A stretch of 64,000 bases of DNA from assembly GCA_024195265.1 (NCBI GenBank), contig JAJLRJ010000011.1, positions 19,340,927 to 19,404,926 of the forward strand, in the 5' to 3' direction. Below the pieces are notes generated by a model. That model did no database searches. It had not been told where the DNA came from and saw only the letters and a program-made list of their open reading frames with translations. The translations under genes and the position numbers were made by a program. This document shows positions 22,101 through 34,100 of the stretch, in pieces. This DNA is from Dendrophyllia cribrosa (lineage: Eukaryota; Cnidaria; Anthozoa; Scleractinia; Dendrophylliidae). Position 1 is the first letter of the stretch, and each line of letters starts with the position of its first letter.

Positions 22101-25100
22101 ACATGACGGGGGGGTCCGACGGAGCCTCATTTTTTTAACCCAAAAAAATACTTGAGCTTGAAATTTACACCCAAAAAAATACCTAGCATCGAAATTTTAT
22201 ACCCAAAAACGTCGCTCTGAGATTTGAAACCCAAAAAAATACGCTTATTTTTTTAAGACCCAAAAAAATACCCGCCGGATTTCTTGACCCAAAAAAATAC
22301 CGAGGGTCGAAATTTTAGACCCAAAAAAAATACGTCGGACCCCCCGTCATGTAAATTTCGAGTATCCCCCCTGGGTTGTAACGCTGTTTTCAATTTGCAG
22401 AGCGTGCATGTAGGTTTCTTTAGGAACGAGCTAAAAATATTTGCAAAACAGTGTGCTTACAAATAAAATTAACTTAAATTTTCTTCAATAGATAGTTTAA
22501 TATTTTATTGTTTGATAAAATTATTATCACACTACATTTTTGTTAAGCAAAGCAATGGACCAATTCATGTAGTAATAAAAATATTCCTGATCTCTGTGAC
22601 CTTTTCACAACAAACGAAGTCATGTATGATTTCATCAAAGCAGCCTGGATTCTTTCATTGGCAAATGACCAAAGGAGTTGGCCTCAACTTATTCTGTACA
22701 GCAATATTCAAACCGAACGTTTGATAACGAATGCACCAAAACTTGAACAATAACATTTTCTACAACGTGGGAAATTATAAAAATCTGCAATATGAGCTAC
22801 TGTACATGTAGCTTTTGTAGGTTTTCAACACGGGTTTACACGCTGAATTTACCGACACGTTGAGGCCATGTGGTTCAGGGCCGTGTGCTTCGTGTGCATT
22901 AATTAAAACTTGAAGAATAACCCTTGACCTTATCAGTATCAGTAACTCACTGCAATAAGCTTGGACAAGAAGAGTGAATTATATTCAAAATGAAGGTAAG
23001 TACTCAAGATTCGGTAAACAACAAGCGGAATGATACTTTCGAACTTTCGGTTAGCGCGGTGCCTTTGCCGTCCCCTATATTTCTTATCTTTTAGTGAAAA
23101 CCGTTTGTGAACTACACCATCCCAGAAAAAATCATTCAAACATTAATTTACATGTCCATAAGTGTCAAAAGTAGACTTACCCGTTCATGATTTGCATTCG
23201 CGGATCCGGATGCATATGTCGTGTCATCAACGATCAACTCAACGATCGCACGTGTTTGAAGCTGTGAAAGAAGCCCAAAACTCCTTGCGTGTTTCCATTG
23301 ATAGTCCTTTCTTGGCAGCCAGTTGATAACAACACTCTTTTTTAGTGAACGGTTTTTAAAACTCGCAGCTGGAAATGTAATTTTCTTGCGAGTATTTTTC
23401 AAAAGGAGAATTACCATAATTTAGAAGCAATGAGCATGCGCGGTCGAGCAAAATGAGCGCGCGCACATTTTGGAGGATGGAATGTTTTTTTATCAAAGGC
23501 CTGCAAGCTCGTTAGAAAATACGACTGTCTTTTTCTCTCTAACGAGCACGGTGACCTATATTTTTTATTGCATCATTTTGATGTTAAATTAATGCTATTT
23601 AAGTTAAAAAAGTTTAAAAAAAATTCCTCGACAGGAAAAAAAGATATCGCTAAAAACGTTCTCAAATCAGCTACTCGTGGGAGCAAATTGATGACCTTGA
23701 AAACATGGACGCGAGGAATGTTTTGAGTCCGTGTCATTTGAAGATGTGTGACTTTTTTATAACTTTGATTTCAAAGTGTTCCCATATGGTGGAGACTTTA
23801 ACCTATCAAGTTTTTTTGAAGAATTGTTAACTTTGCTTTCACGGGTTACCGGGAAAAGAAACATGAACCGATCAAATAATGACGTGCGTGATCGGTATTG
23901 CTATAGGCATAAATGGGGCAACATTGGTCCATCATATCTCTTTACCGAGCACGGTGACCTATCTTTCTTATTGAATTTTTCGAAACAACTTATGGTAGGG
24001 AGCTGTTAGGGAAAATTTAAAAAAAATCGTTCGACAACTTTTATTTCTGAGGAATCACCTTAATAATTATATTTCATTATAAAAATAAAGAAAAACCATT
24101 TGCGTCAAATAAATTTTAGGAAATGTTCGTGCTTAACCAATCAAAATAGCAGAAGACAATAGCTAATAATTTTGCTTCTTTGATGAAGTTCCCCAAATAC
24201 AATTTCTTTTAAAAATTGTATGTTGTGCCATTGGGTCTCAAATTACTTGAAACCTTAAAAAAATTAGACAAAATGCACCTTGAACCTTAACTTTTTAGCG
24301 GTTTTTGAGTCTAGGCCAATGAGATCACTAGTTGTAACAATGACAAATCTTGACATTCCATCGTGCTTGACATTCCATTGCCGTTCAGCGCTATCCTTCT
24401 TATGCGGATCATTACTTAATCTGTAAAAGGGAATGAACCCTATTGGATGGATCAATCAGTCAATCGTTTATTCATAGTATCAAGTTACCTTTAGTTAGTT
24501 ACCTTAGTTATGGATAGTACCAAAGTTTAGCTCACATTAAGTGGGGCTAATTCTCATGACTCAACTGTTAAAAAAAAATTTAATTTGAGCTTCGAAACTC
24601 AGGGTGTGGCTTATCTGCAAATGACGGCTTATGTGCTGGTTTTTATGATATTCTTTACAATGTTTCTTGACCAACTAATAAAAATAAATGTATGTGTACT
24701 CTTTTAGGTACTTTGGCATCTTGACGTGTTTAGAAGAAGCTTTAGAGAGATCAAAGGCCATTACTGCATGGGTCAGTCATGCATATTCTGTGCTCTGGAC
24801 TTTATATTCAAACAGTTTCAGTACAGTAGTAATGACGCTCTTCCACCAGATGGGTTGCGGGTTGCATTGGCAGTGGCATTTAAGGTTAGTTGCACTCCTT
24901 CTTCTTTGGTTGCATTCAACATTTTTGGCCTTATTCTGGTGTAAGACTGCACAGATTGGTTGCTATAAATTCCTTATGACGAGATTTAGAGCCACTGTGT
25001 TTGGCAAGTGGTACGAGATATTAAAATTCAAAATAATAAGTTAATGCTGCGAGTTTCAATGCTACAGTGTACTTGTATATGATCTGTTGAATTAAAACAC

Positions 25101-28100
25101 CACTGATAGATTTACAATAGGCTGCTGTCAATCAGCTTGTGCTCATTGAAGTTTTGATTCAAACAAGTAGTGAAGCAGTAAGATTAGTGGAAACGTTCCA
25201 TTTTTGTTGTTCATATTTCACACTACACAGTATGGCCAATCAAATGCACCTGATTAGCTTAATGTTTTAGCCAGAACGGCTACATATACTAATAATATTT
25301 TTCAATGTTTTTTTTTGTCCTCAAATTCTAGCCATGGTCTTTCATGACTATTGAAAATAACCAAAAAACTTTCTTGTACAATTTAAAGCTTTTTGTTGGC
25401 AGTTGATCACTGGTTTATGAATTAATTTGTGAGGAATTGTTTTTCCAGTCAGATCTGAATTACACTGTACTGTTCTTTCTGTGTACTTCTTTTAGTTATT
25501 TTTCCCTCACTGAATGCAAACTACATGTAGGTCATAGCTGGGCTTTTTTTCTATAGTAGATTGAGTCTGTTTTTCTTTCTAAATAAGGTACAGCAAACAA
25601 TGTCCCCTTCTGCAGTTTGAGGAAGTTAAAAAATTATTGGAGAAAGCAGTCAGTGGATTGTCACATTTTGCTTTTGGAGAGAATGGGTTCCATTTAAGCC
25701 TGGTTTTCATATGTTGGGAAAATCCCAGACGATCAGGGATTTTGTTATTTCCTGACCATCCCAGATTTTGCCATTATGTTGGGAAAATTGAAGATCGGCA
25801 TAGAAATCTGGGACGTGTTGGGAAAATAGAGAGCTGCCAATTTTCCTAATTTTTTATTCTGACCATCACATACATGTATGATGGGGGATGTCTACGATTT
25901 TGTGTTTTCATAAATCTGCAAAATCTGGACAGTTTAAACAGGCTTTATGGACTCTGGGTACCCTGTGTCTGCAACAGGATGGTGCTTGTACTCAATATTT
26001 AAAGGCTTTATGCTAGTCCTTTAATGGTTCTTGGTATATTACAGAAGCTTGACTGTCAAGTCACATGTGAGAAAACAGACTTACTATATGCTTCCATATG
26101 TATCTGTTATCATTCTATAGAACCAGCAAAGATTTCAGATGGGAGACATGGATGATGCTGCTGAGTGTTTTGTAAGTTAATCCTAAAACTTTCTAAGAGG
26201 GCAAACAAAACCGAAAAAATATTTTTACTTAGTTTTTTGTTAGTTTTCTTCTGTTGCTTTAGAGACCCTGTTTACTCCAAACATGGTATTGCTTAATTTG
26301 TGGTTTAATCAGTACAGTTATGTACATGTAGTAAATTTCAGATGTGTTGAAAACCAGAAGAATTATTTTATGCGTTTTTTTATATTTGTCCCAAGAGTTT
26401 CCTCTTTTGCAAGGAGCCTTTGTGTTTCATGAATGTATGTGCTCTCCCAGCCTGAAACAATATAATTATATTTCAGGTTTGAATAGATTCTGCACTGCAC
26501 CTTAAGATTTTCTTCAAACTACTGCAATTCTGACTAATTTGTTTCTCCATTCAGGAAAACATCCTCAGCCACATGCATACACTTGTTGCTAGAAATGAAC
26601 ATGATGATGCCTGTACTGCCAAGCACTGTATATCACATCAGAAGTTTGCCATGCAGATTATTGAGCAGGTATTTTTTTTGCATCATTGTGAAGAGACATA
26701 ATGTATATTTTATTATATACATAGGCTGAGCCTAACAACGAAGCTCTCTGAACAGACAGCCGATAATAACTTAACTATGGTGAAAGGTTGGAAGCACAAT
26801 AATTAAGATTGACGACCAGGCTATTTTCAATTTTAGAAATTCTAAAAAACAGTATTACGCGACCGTCTGCACAATAAATTTAGACCTTACAAAAGTTCAC
26901 AAAAACAACTTTTCTCAGTCTAGAATATCTAGTATGACTAATTTCCGAAAAAAAAAATACACCTGTTGCTCATCAAAAATTGCCTGAGAAACTGATTTGG
27001 AAATCAAAATTGCAAAATTACCCAAGTCCCCCAAAAAAGGCATTGAGGCTATAGTTAATTAATTAGTAAGTAATGTTAAAAATTGTAAGTAAAAAAAAGT
27101 CTCGTTTTGTTTACATAAAATCACTTTTCAACCCATTTAATGAATGAACAAACACATAAAAATGGACAACAAAATCTTCTTTTGAAAAATTTTATTTGAA
27201 TATCTATTAGTCTATGTTTAAAAGCAAAACGCATACCATTTATAGTGCATCAAGACCTAGCTGTCCTCAATGAATTCAAGAAATCAACACGACTGAATTT
27301 GAGCATGTTTTATAAACATTTCTCCAAAACTAACGAGAACACAAAGAATAAGTCAATTGCAAATTGATTTCAAAATAAATTCCCATCGAAATATGTGATT
27401 TCTTTTACCTTTTTAAAAGTCACTTGGCTGCTTGGAAATTCTTTAAAACTCTGCTTCTTTGGTTCTGAAATCCGAACAGGAAATATTGTCCCACATTGAT
27501 AAAAACGTATGAAGTTCCTTGAAGCAAGATTTTATCCTTGAAAGCTCTTCTTTTTCCACTATAGTGGCTTCTGAGTATCCCTTAATTAGTATCCCCGTCT
27601 TGGGTAGCAAACAGCGAAAAAATGCAGGGAAAAACAACTTTGCAAACGGTTTTCTTGGCTAAACTCAACAAGAGTTTTTTCTGCAGCTGATGTGACATTG
27701 GCTGTGTAGACGCACGATAAACAAAGCCTCAGTTTCAAAATTGCTAAAATCCCATGACATCATACATGCGTGACATCATACGTGCATGTTTTGTGATGTT
27801 ATATGTGCCTTCGAGGTAGCCCTGCGCAACGCTTGTTCGGACGAACGGACGGATGCACCCGCGAAAAAACATTCTGCTAGCCATGACCATGAAAAATGAC
27901 GGGCATAGGTTCTATGAGTATGGAGCTCCGCGAGCGGGCCTTTGGGCTCCGCTATGATCTGGACTTAGTGATCTTATAATTTTATCCTAATACACAAAAG
28001 CTATGAACTACGTTAAATTAAAGTAGAATAAATATTTATCATCAAATCCTACAATTTGAATATGAATTATTTAATTGCACAATGTGTTGAAAATGACACT

Positions 28101-31100
28101 TGCACAATCATACAACTTACATGTATTGACAGTTTGTCTTAATCTGATTTTTTATTGCAGACAATATGCCGGTGTGGAGAGCAGTCAGAGCCTCTTCCAT
28201 TTTTTCAGCTCGTACATTATGTATCTGCCTCTGCACTTTGGTATGTAGTTATCATTTAATAAGCTGTGTGAAAAAAGATATACACCTATTGTAAGTGAAG
28301 AAGCATTGTTGGTTAAAAAGAAAAAAAAAACAGTTATTATAACAATAACCTTGACATAGTGGAGTTCTGGAAACAAGGCAAAGAAAGCTTGCAAAGTTCT
28401 ACAAAGTACCTTTTACATAAATCATTATTTATTTTAAATTACTGAATATTTATTTCCTCTAATAATGATGTTAAGAGACAGATTGTTGGTAACCTGTGTT
28501 AAAACAATGCACAGTCTATCTGAAAGCACTAGAAGGTTTTAACGTTTTCTCACGAGCAGATTATTATTGGTCATGTGACCATAGTAATTAAAATAAATAA
28601 ATGTATTCATGGTTTATTTCATTCACCTGGTAATATATTTTTCAAATGGGTTATTCCAGAAAAAATCCACACACACCCCGATGGATGGCAAGATTTTTTT
28701 ACCCCTCCCCCCCCTCCTGTCTGGATTTCCAGATCTCTCATCAAGTTTTTTTATCTTTATCTCAACAAGTTCTTTAATCTTTATCTCAGTAGGAATTCCT
28801 CTATTGATCATTTTGAGATTTGTAAAACTTATTAGTTTCATATGTAGTTAACTGATCCATTTTAGTAGATTATTTACTAGTTAATTATTAATTAGTATGG
28901 TATGTTAGTTTTATTGTAGGAGGGCCATTATGAAAACTACTGGGTGACCAGTAATTAATGTACTCCACCCTTGATAAATAAAGTTATATTTTAGGACTAG
29001 CTTCACCTACACTGTTTCCTCTGATTTTGTTACAGCGCCAAAGCCAGGAGTCTAAAGGGATGGGATAACACTCGGCCGATTGAGAATCAGTTTGGAGTTC
29101 TATTAAGAAGAGCAGGACAAGACACAAGAGAATGTCAAGTTAGTCACATAATTATGCTCGTATAATTATTTTACTCACTGAAAGCCATATAAAGGGAATT
29201 TTTTGTACTCTGTGTGATTGCAACATTGCTGGGTATTAAGTACATGTATACGCCATTAGATTACACTGCATGTCAGGGCTCGAAATTAAAAAAATTCTCA
29301 ATCGCAATTGGTGGGTAATTCCTAAAATTTGGTCGCAAGTTCGAAAATTTTAGTTGCAAAAAAAGATAACTATCTACTACTACCAGAACCAGAAATGAGA
29401 AACAAGAAATTTCTGAGAAAGTCTGAAAAAGTGCACCCGTGATACACTTCTTGGAAACCACATTTAATGGAGCATGAAATTAATGATTAAGTCATACAAC
29501 ATTCAACGTGAATTTCGCAGTTACAAGTAAGACTGTTGAATATAATTCCTTTATTAGCTAGGTCGTAAAACAGTCATAAAATTGCGACTAATAGACAAAT
29601 TTTAGTCCAAAAGCGAAATCTTTAGTCACAATTGCGCCCTGCATGTACACTGTACAGTATTCCACTGTGGAATTCTAGAACATTAGATGTTGTGGTTTAA
29701 ATTTTCCTTTGATAATTTCAAAGCAGTTTCATTTTTATTTTCCTTTGTGTCAGATTCATTAATCATAATCTGAGACAGGAAAACAAAAAACAAACTGGTT
29801 TGAAAAATGTTCAAACCAGAGAACATTTTAAACCACAACATAGGCACTGGCTTTTTTCATTTAATTCAATCATTTTAGTGGTGTCAGGTTTTTAATTAAA
29901 AGAGATTTTCCTGCTTCCTAGAAAATCATTTTTTAACCAGTTATGGTTAATTTTGTTACCAGAAAAAGCTCCCTACTATTTTAACGAACCCCCACAAGAA
30001 TCTTCAGCACTGAAGTGAAGGAAGTAAGGGAAATATGAAAGAAGAAGAAGAAGAAGAACATAGAATTTAAGTAATGATCCGCATAAGAAGGATAGCGCTG
30101 AACGGCAATGCACGATGGAATTTCAACTTTTTTCCTTGTTACAACTGGTGATCTCATTGGCCTAGACTCGAAAACTGCTAAAAAGTTAAGGTTCAAGGTG
30201 CATTTTGTCTAATTTTTTTAAGGTTTCAAGTAATTTGCGACCCAATCGCACAACATACAAGTTTTAAAAGATATTGTATTTCGGGAACTTCATCAAAGAA
30301 GCAAAATAATAAGCTATTGTCTTCTGCTATTCTGATTGGTTAAGCACAAACATTTCCTAAAATTTAATTGACGCAAATGGGTTTTCTTTATTTTTATACT
30401 GATTAAGAAATATAATTATGAACCATCAGCCCCTCCTCTATTCTTGAAACCAAAGATATTCTATGTGGGATAGAGCCAATGCCGCAGAACAGTGAAGTTT
30501 GCGATGGTTCTTATGTGGAGCATTACTTAAGCTGTTTTACTGTTTCAATTCACTCAGGTGTACCAAACAATTCTTGACTAGGGAAAACTAAAAAATTCTT
30601 GTGAGTAATCCTATAATACAGCAGATCACTTATTAATTTTCCTATCAATCCAGTAAAAGGAAAGAATAGGTCCATCTTAGTCCTCAAGCTGTGGAAGCCT
30701 GAGATAAATGTACAATATGTAGGCCACAAGGGTCTGTGGTTTGAAGGATTGTTTGCTTCTGTGAGTAACAGTTGCTTACATGTAATTTGTTATTTCAGAG
30801 TCCAGACTGCAAGGACAGGGTTCAAGTACAGCGTCTTCTTCTAAACTGTCCTGATATCGGTGAGCACCCAGTGAGATCATTTGGATAGCATTGATAATAT
30901 TTATTACATTCTTAAAGAAGTCATCATTTTATTTCTTCTTACAGTAATCCAATACATTGTCAAACAAACAAGAATTGTAAGAAAAAATTTAACTCAGCCA
31001 TTTTTTGGGACATAATTGACTCCTCAAATCTCTTAAGGTTCCTATAACCCTCATTTTTTATCACATTTTATTTACCCTCCCTTGAGCTACATGTTTATAG

Positions 31101-34100
31101 CAAATTAAAGTAAATAAGTGCCCTGAGGTGCTAAAATCAAATCATTATGCTTAAGAGAACTAAGAGAACTGTATGACAATCAGTTACTGGATTTGGTTAA
31201 TTAATTATTGACTGATCAAATTTTTCTTTATTTTGAAAATTTTTAAACCTGTTTAATTTTATTATTTCTTTATCTCAGATTATTACCTTATAAGTCTGAC
31301 AGAGGAAAGCAAAAATCAAATTGGTGTAAATTGTGATAATTTTCAAACCAAAGAAAAATCTGAACCTCAACATGTATATAATGACAGAATAAATTACTAG
31401 AAGTGTTAAATTATGACTTAATGATTAGTTGGTAGATTGATCAATTAGTAAATGGGCATTAAGTGATTACACCTCCAGTAACTGTTGCCTGTTGTTTTTG
31501 CAGTAAGTGTAGGTCTCATCTGGGATTCAGAGTCTCCAGATGCTGAACATATTGCAGATGTTTTACAGTGCATTGGAACAACTCTCAACCTTTCTGATGT
31601 AAGACTTTAAAATGTAATATGCATTTACTGTAGCAGTACCATTAAAAACTAGACAGTGTCTCGCAGAACCTCGCGAAGCTTAGGGGACGGTGCACCGCTG
31701 GTCAAAACTTTGGTGGCGTGTCGATTTGCATATGAGGCTTTTCACCAATCTACCGGTACTTTGTTTTCTTTGAAACCAAGAAGAAGGTCCTTTCGAGGGT
31801 TTGCGTACCATTAATTTACCGTCCACCGTTGTTGTTTACAATGCTCCTATAGGCTTACATGAAGTAGTAACCTGCGCCATTGTCAGTAGTCGGGATTCCT
31901 CTGTTGCTAGGCAACTGCAGGACACCAGTGTGAAAAAATATAATGGTTCTGTTCACGAGATTGAACATTTTATTACACCAAATGAATGGGGTTAGTTTCT
32001 AGAGAAACTGTGGTGCTGCGTCGGTGGGGGGATGAAACACGAGAATTTAGTTTTATCGACTGAGTCGATTAGGTAAATTGACCACCGTAAAAAGATTCAA
32101 ATAGCTGACGTTTCGAGCGCTAGCCCTTCGTCAGAGCGAATCAAGGAATTGTGGGTAGTGTGTGGTTTTATATAGTAAGCGGTGGAGCTACGCTATTGGT
32201 GGAAATTTGGTGACGTGAAAAACAAATGTAAATTAGTTGAATGAAAGGCATTCGTTGATTCCGTGGGGTTTGAGAGTGCCGATTTGAAAGATGATTTTTT
32301 ATTCTAGGTTTTTACGGCTTTCTGTGTTACCCTGGTGTAGGGAAAGGCCACAGATTGTCATGTGTTGTTTAGAATGGTTAGTAAGATTAAAATGGCGTGC
32401 GACTGGTTTGGATGCGTCTTTGTCATTTTTTTCAACGTCTTGGAGATGTTCACGAAAACGGTCGCCCAGTCTCCTCCCTGTTTCGCCAATGTATATCTTT
32501 TTGCAAAAAGGACATGTTATGCAGTAGATAACATTTTATTACACCAGTTGACTATTGACTGTATAACCCAGAGGAGGGACGACTGCCGTCCCACAATGCA
32601 TTGCATTTCCAAGTATATTATCGAATCTCGGATGACGTCATCAGTACAGTTTGGCATTGGATCAGTTCAGAACCCACGCGAGAGCGGCGCCATTGCATAA
32701 TGGCGCTGAGAGCGAATCCGTCCTACGCGACCTTTACACATGGTAGCAACTGACGAGGTTCGCCAAAGAACCGATTAAGGACATAAAGTTGTGTTCATTC
32801 CTTGCTTAAGGAAAGAATGTAAGAATTTACTAGCATCCGTGAGATTTACAAAACAGCAACCATGCTGCAGATTATCTGTTGCATGCCAACAAAACAACGG
32901 AGGTTTATCCTAGCTCCACTGAGACACACTACTCAACTACAGAACTAACTAAGGAACTAAAAATTATTGCAAGAATTCATGATTTCATTGCAGTGGAATT
33001 GTAGACTACGGCTTTTTGATACTCGGATCTAAAGACGCCTACATCCGTGATGCCGGAAACACTTTCTCACAAGTCTTGCACACCGCAGACTTTAGACATT
33101 AATTAAATCACGGTCTGAGAAATTTAACGATCCTAGCACTTTCAAAGCGATAAGAATTAGCCGCTAAGTATTCATCTTGCAACAAAAGTGAGCCAAAGAA
33201 ACCGCAATGTATACTAATAGAGCTAGCACCGAACAACGGCATAAAGAAATAAAATAATTTTAACGGCTCTGGACAGCATGAAATCCTCTTATCAATTTAA
33301 GAGATAAACCGCCGAGATCAAAAAGTCCATATCATCAAAGAGAACAAATTCATAACTGTGATCTAAAGGCGCAATTCTTTCTGAAGTCTTTCTGGGAAAG
33401 CTTTAAATTTCAGGCTTTTAAAAATACATTTTTGCGACGAGTGGGAGTCGTACGTGTGTTTACCTATCTATTTTTGTACTGCTCGTGTCTCATATTGCAA
33501 GTAGCCAAATATAAGCGCTTTTTACAATATATTTTCAGGACGATATCGCGGAGCATTTTGGAGCATTTTAGAACTGTTCAAAGGAATAACGATACAATGC
33601 GACGAATATCAATGAAAATGCTTATTACTCCTTCTTATTAATGCACACCAACGATTTATTTCAACAAGGTCATTGACCCGTGGTACGAGGTCAAAATACC
33701 TTACATTGTTAACCTAAATAATTTACATTAAAAGCCGGCCAACTGTTCCAGAAAAGAAAACAAATAAAAAATTAACAAGTTCGACAGTACAAAACTGGTA
33801 TCTAACCTCCACTTCGTCTAACGGAACAGTAAGAAACCGGCACCTCATTCCACTGTATTTCTTAGAAAATTCCTCGCCATCTTTGAGAGCGTGACAGAAA
33901 TGCGTTGCGTGGTATTGTGGGACGGCAGTCGTCCCTCCTCTGTGTATAACCAGTACATTTGTACCGTTCCAAGAGCTCTGAGCAAGAACATTCTTAGAAG
34001 CGATAATTTTTTCGCTGAAATTTTTGCCCTTTTTGAACGGAAATAATAACTGCATGTACAAAATCAAATGCTTGCATGAAATTTTCCTGATTTGTTAATC

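Larger units (their letters stand above)
16228..24059 (+). mobile_element. Autonomous Kolobok-type DNA transposon (TTAA target), 7,832 bp, inserted in a MITE
   Basis: Terminal inverted repeats GGTGATTCCTCAG and CTGAGGAATCACC (13 bp exact) are flanked by TTAA at 16224-16227 and 24060-24063. The related empty site at 30.4 kb has a single TTCA at the same place, so TTAA was duplicated on insertion. The left end is 78 bp from the start codon of the transposase-exonuclease gene. The right 2.9 kb carries no certain gene but two internal MITEs or repeats. TTAA duplication is the hallmark of the Kolobok and piggyBac superfamilies; the transposase type argues for Kolobok. Confidence 0.88.
16116..24419. 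mobile_element. TTAA-flanked MITE split by the transposase-bearing element
   Basis: Left piece 16120-16223 begins GTATTGTTCCACATAAGAAC; right piece 24064-24415 ends GGATCATTAC before TTAA. The two ends are inverted copies (21 of 25 bases) and TTAA lies outside each (16116-16119, 24416-24419). Joined conceptually they are collinear with the intact copy at 30071-30526 in reverse orientation, except for the 7.8-kb insert at an internal TTAA. Confidence 0.9.
31981..32529 (-). mobile_element. 5'-truncated Penelope-like element with 17-bp TSD
   Basis: AACATTTTATTACACCA (17 bp) lies on both sides (31964-31980 and 32530-32546). On the minus strand the insert encodes the end of a Penelope-type protein (see pseudogene 32233-32529), followed by a 3' region with a hammerhead-like motif. 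Penelope-like elements insert with variable target duplications and are often 5'-truncated, as here. Confidence 0.85.

Noticed and set aside
16116..24419. Outer TTAA pair taken as the ends of the transposase-bearing element
   Set aside because: The intact MITE at 30.07-30.53 kb matches both outer pieces but lacks the middle, so the true ends are the inner GGTGATTCCTCAG repeats.
29277..29647. hAT-like element with CAGGGC ends
   Set aside because: CAGGGCTCG and GCGCCCTG suggest ends, but only a 6-bp flank match (GCATGT) is present rather than a proper 8-bp TSD, and the arms are otherwise weak.
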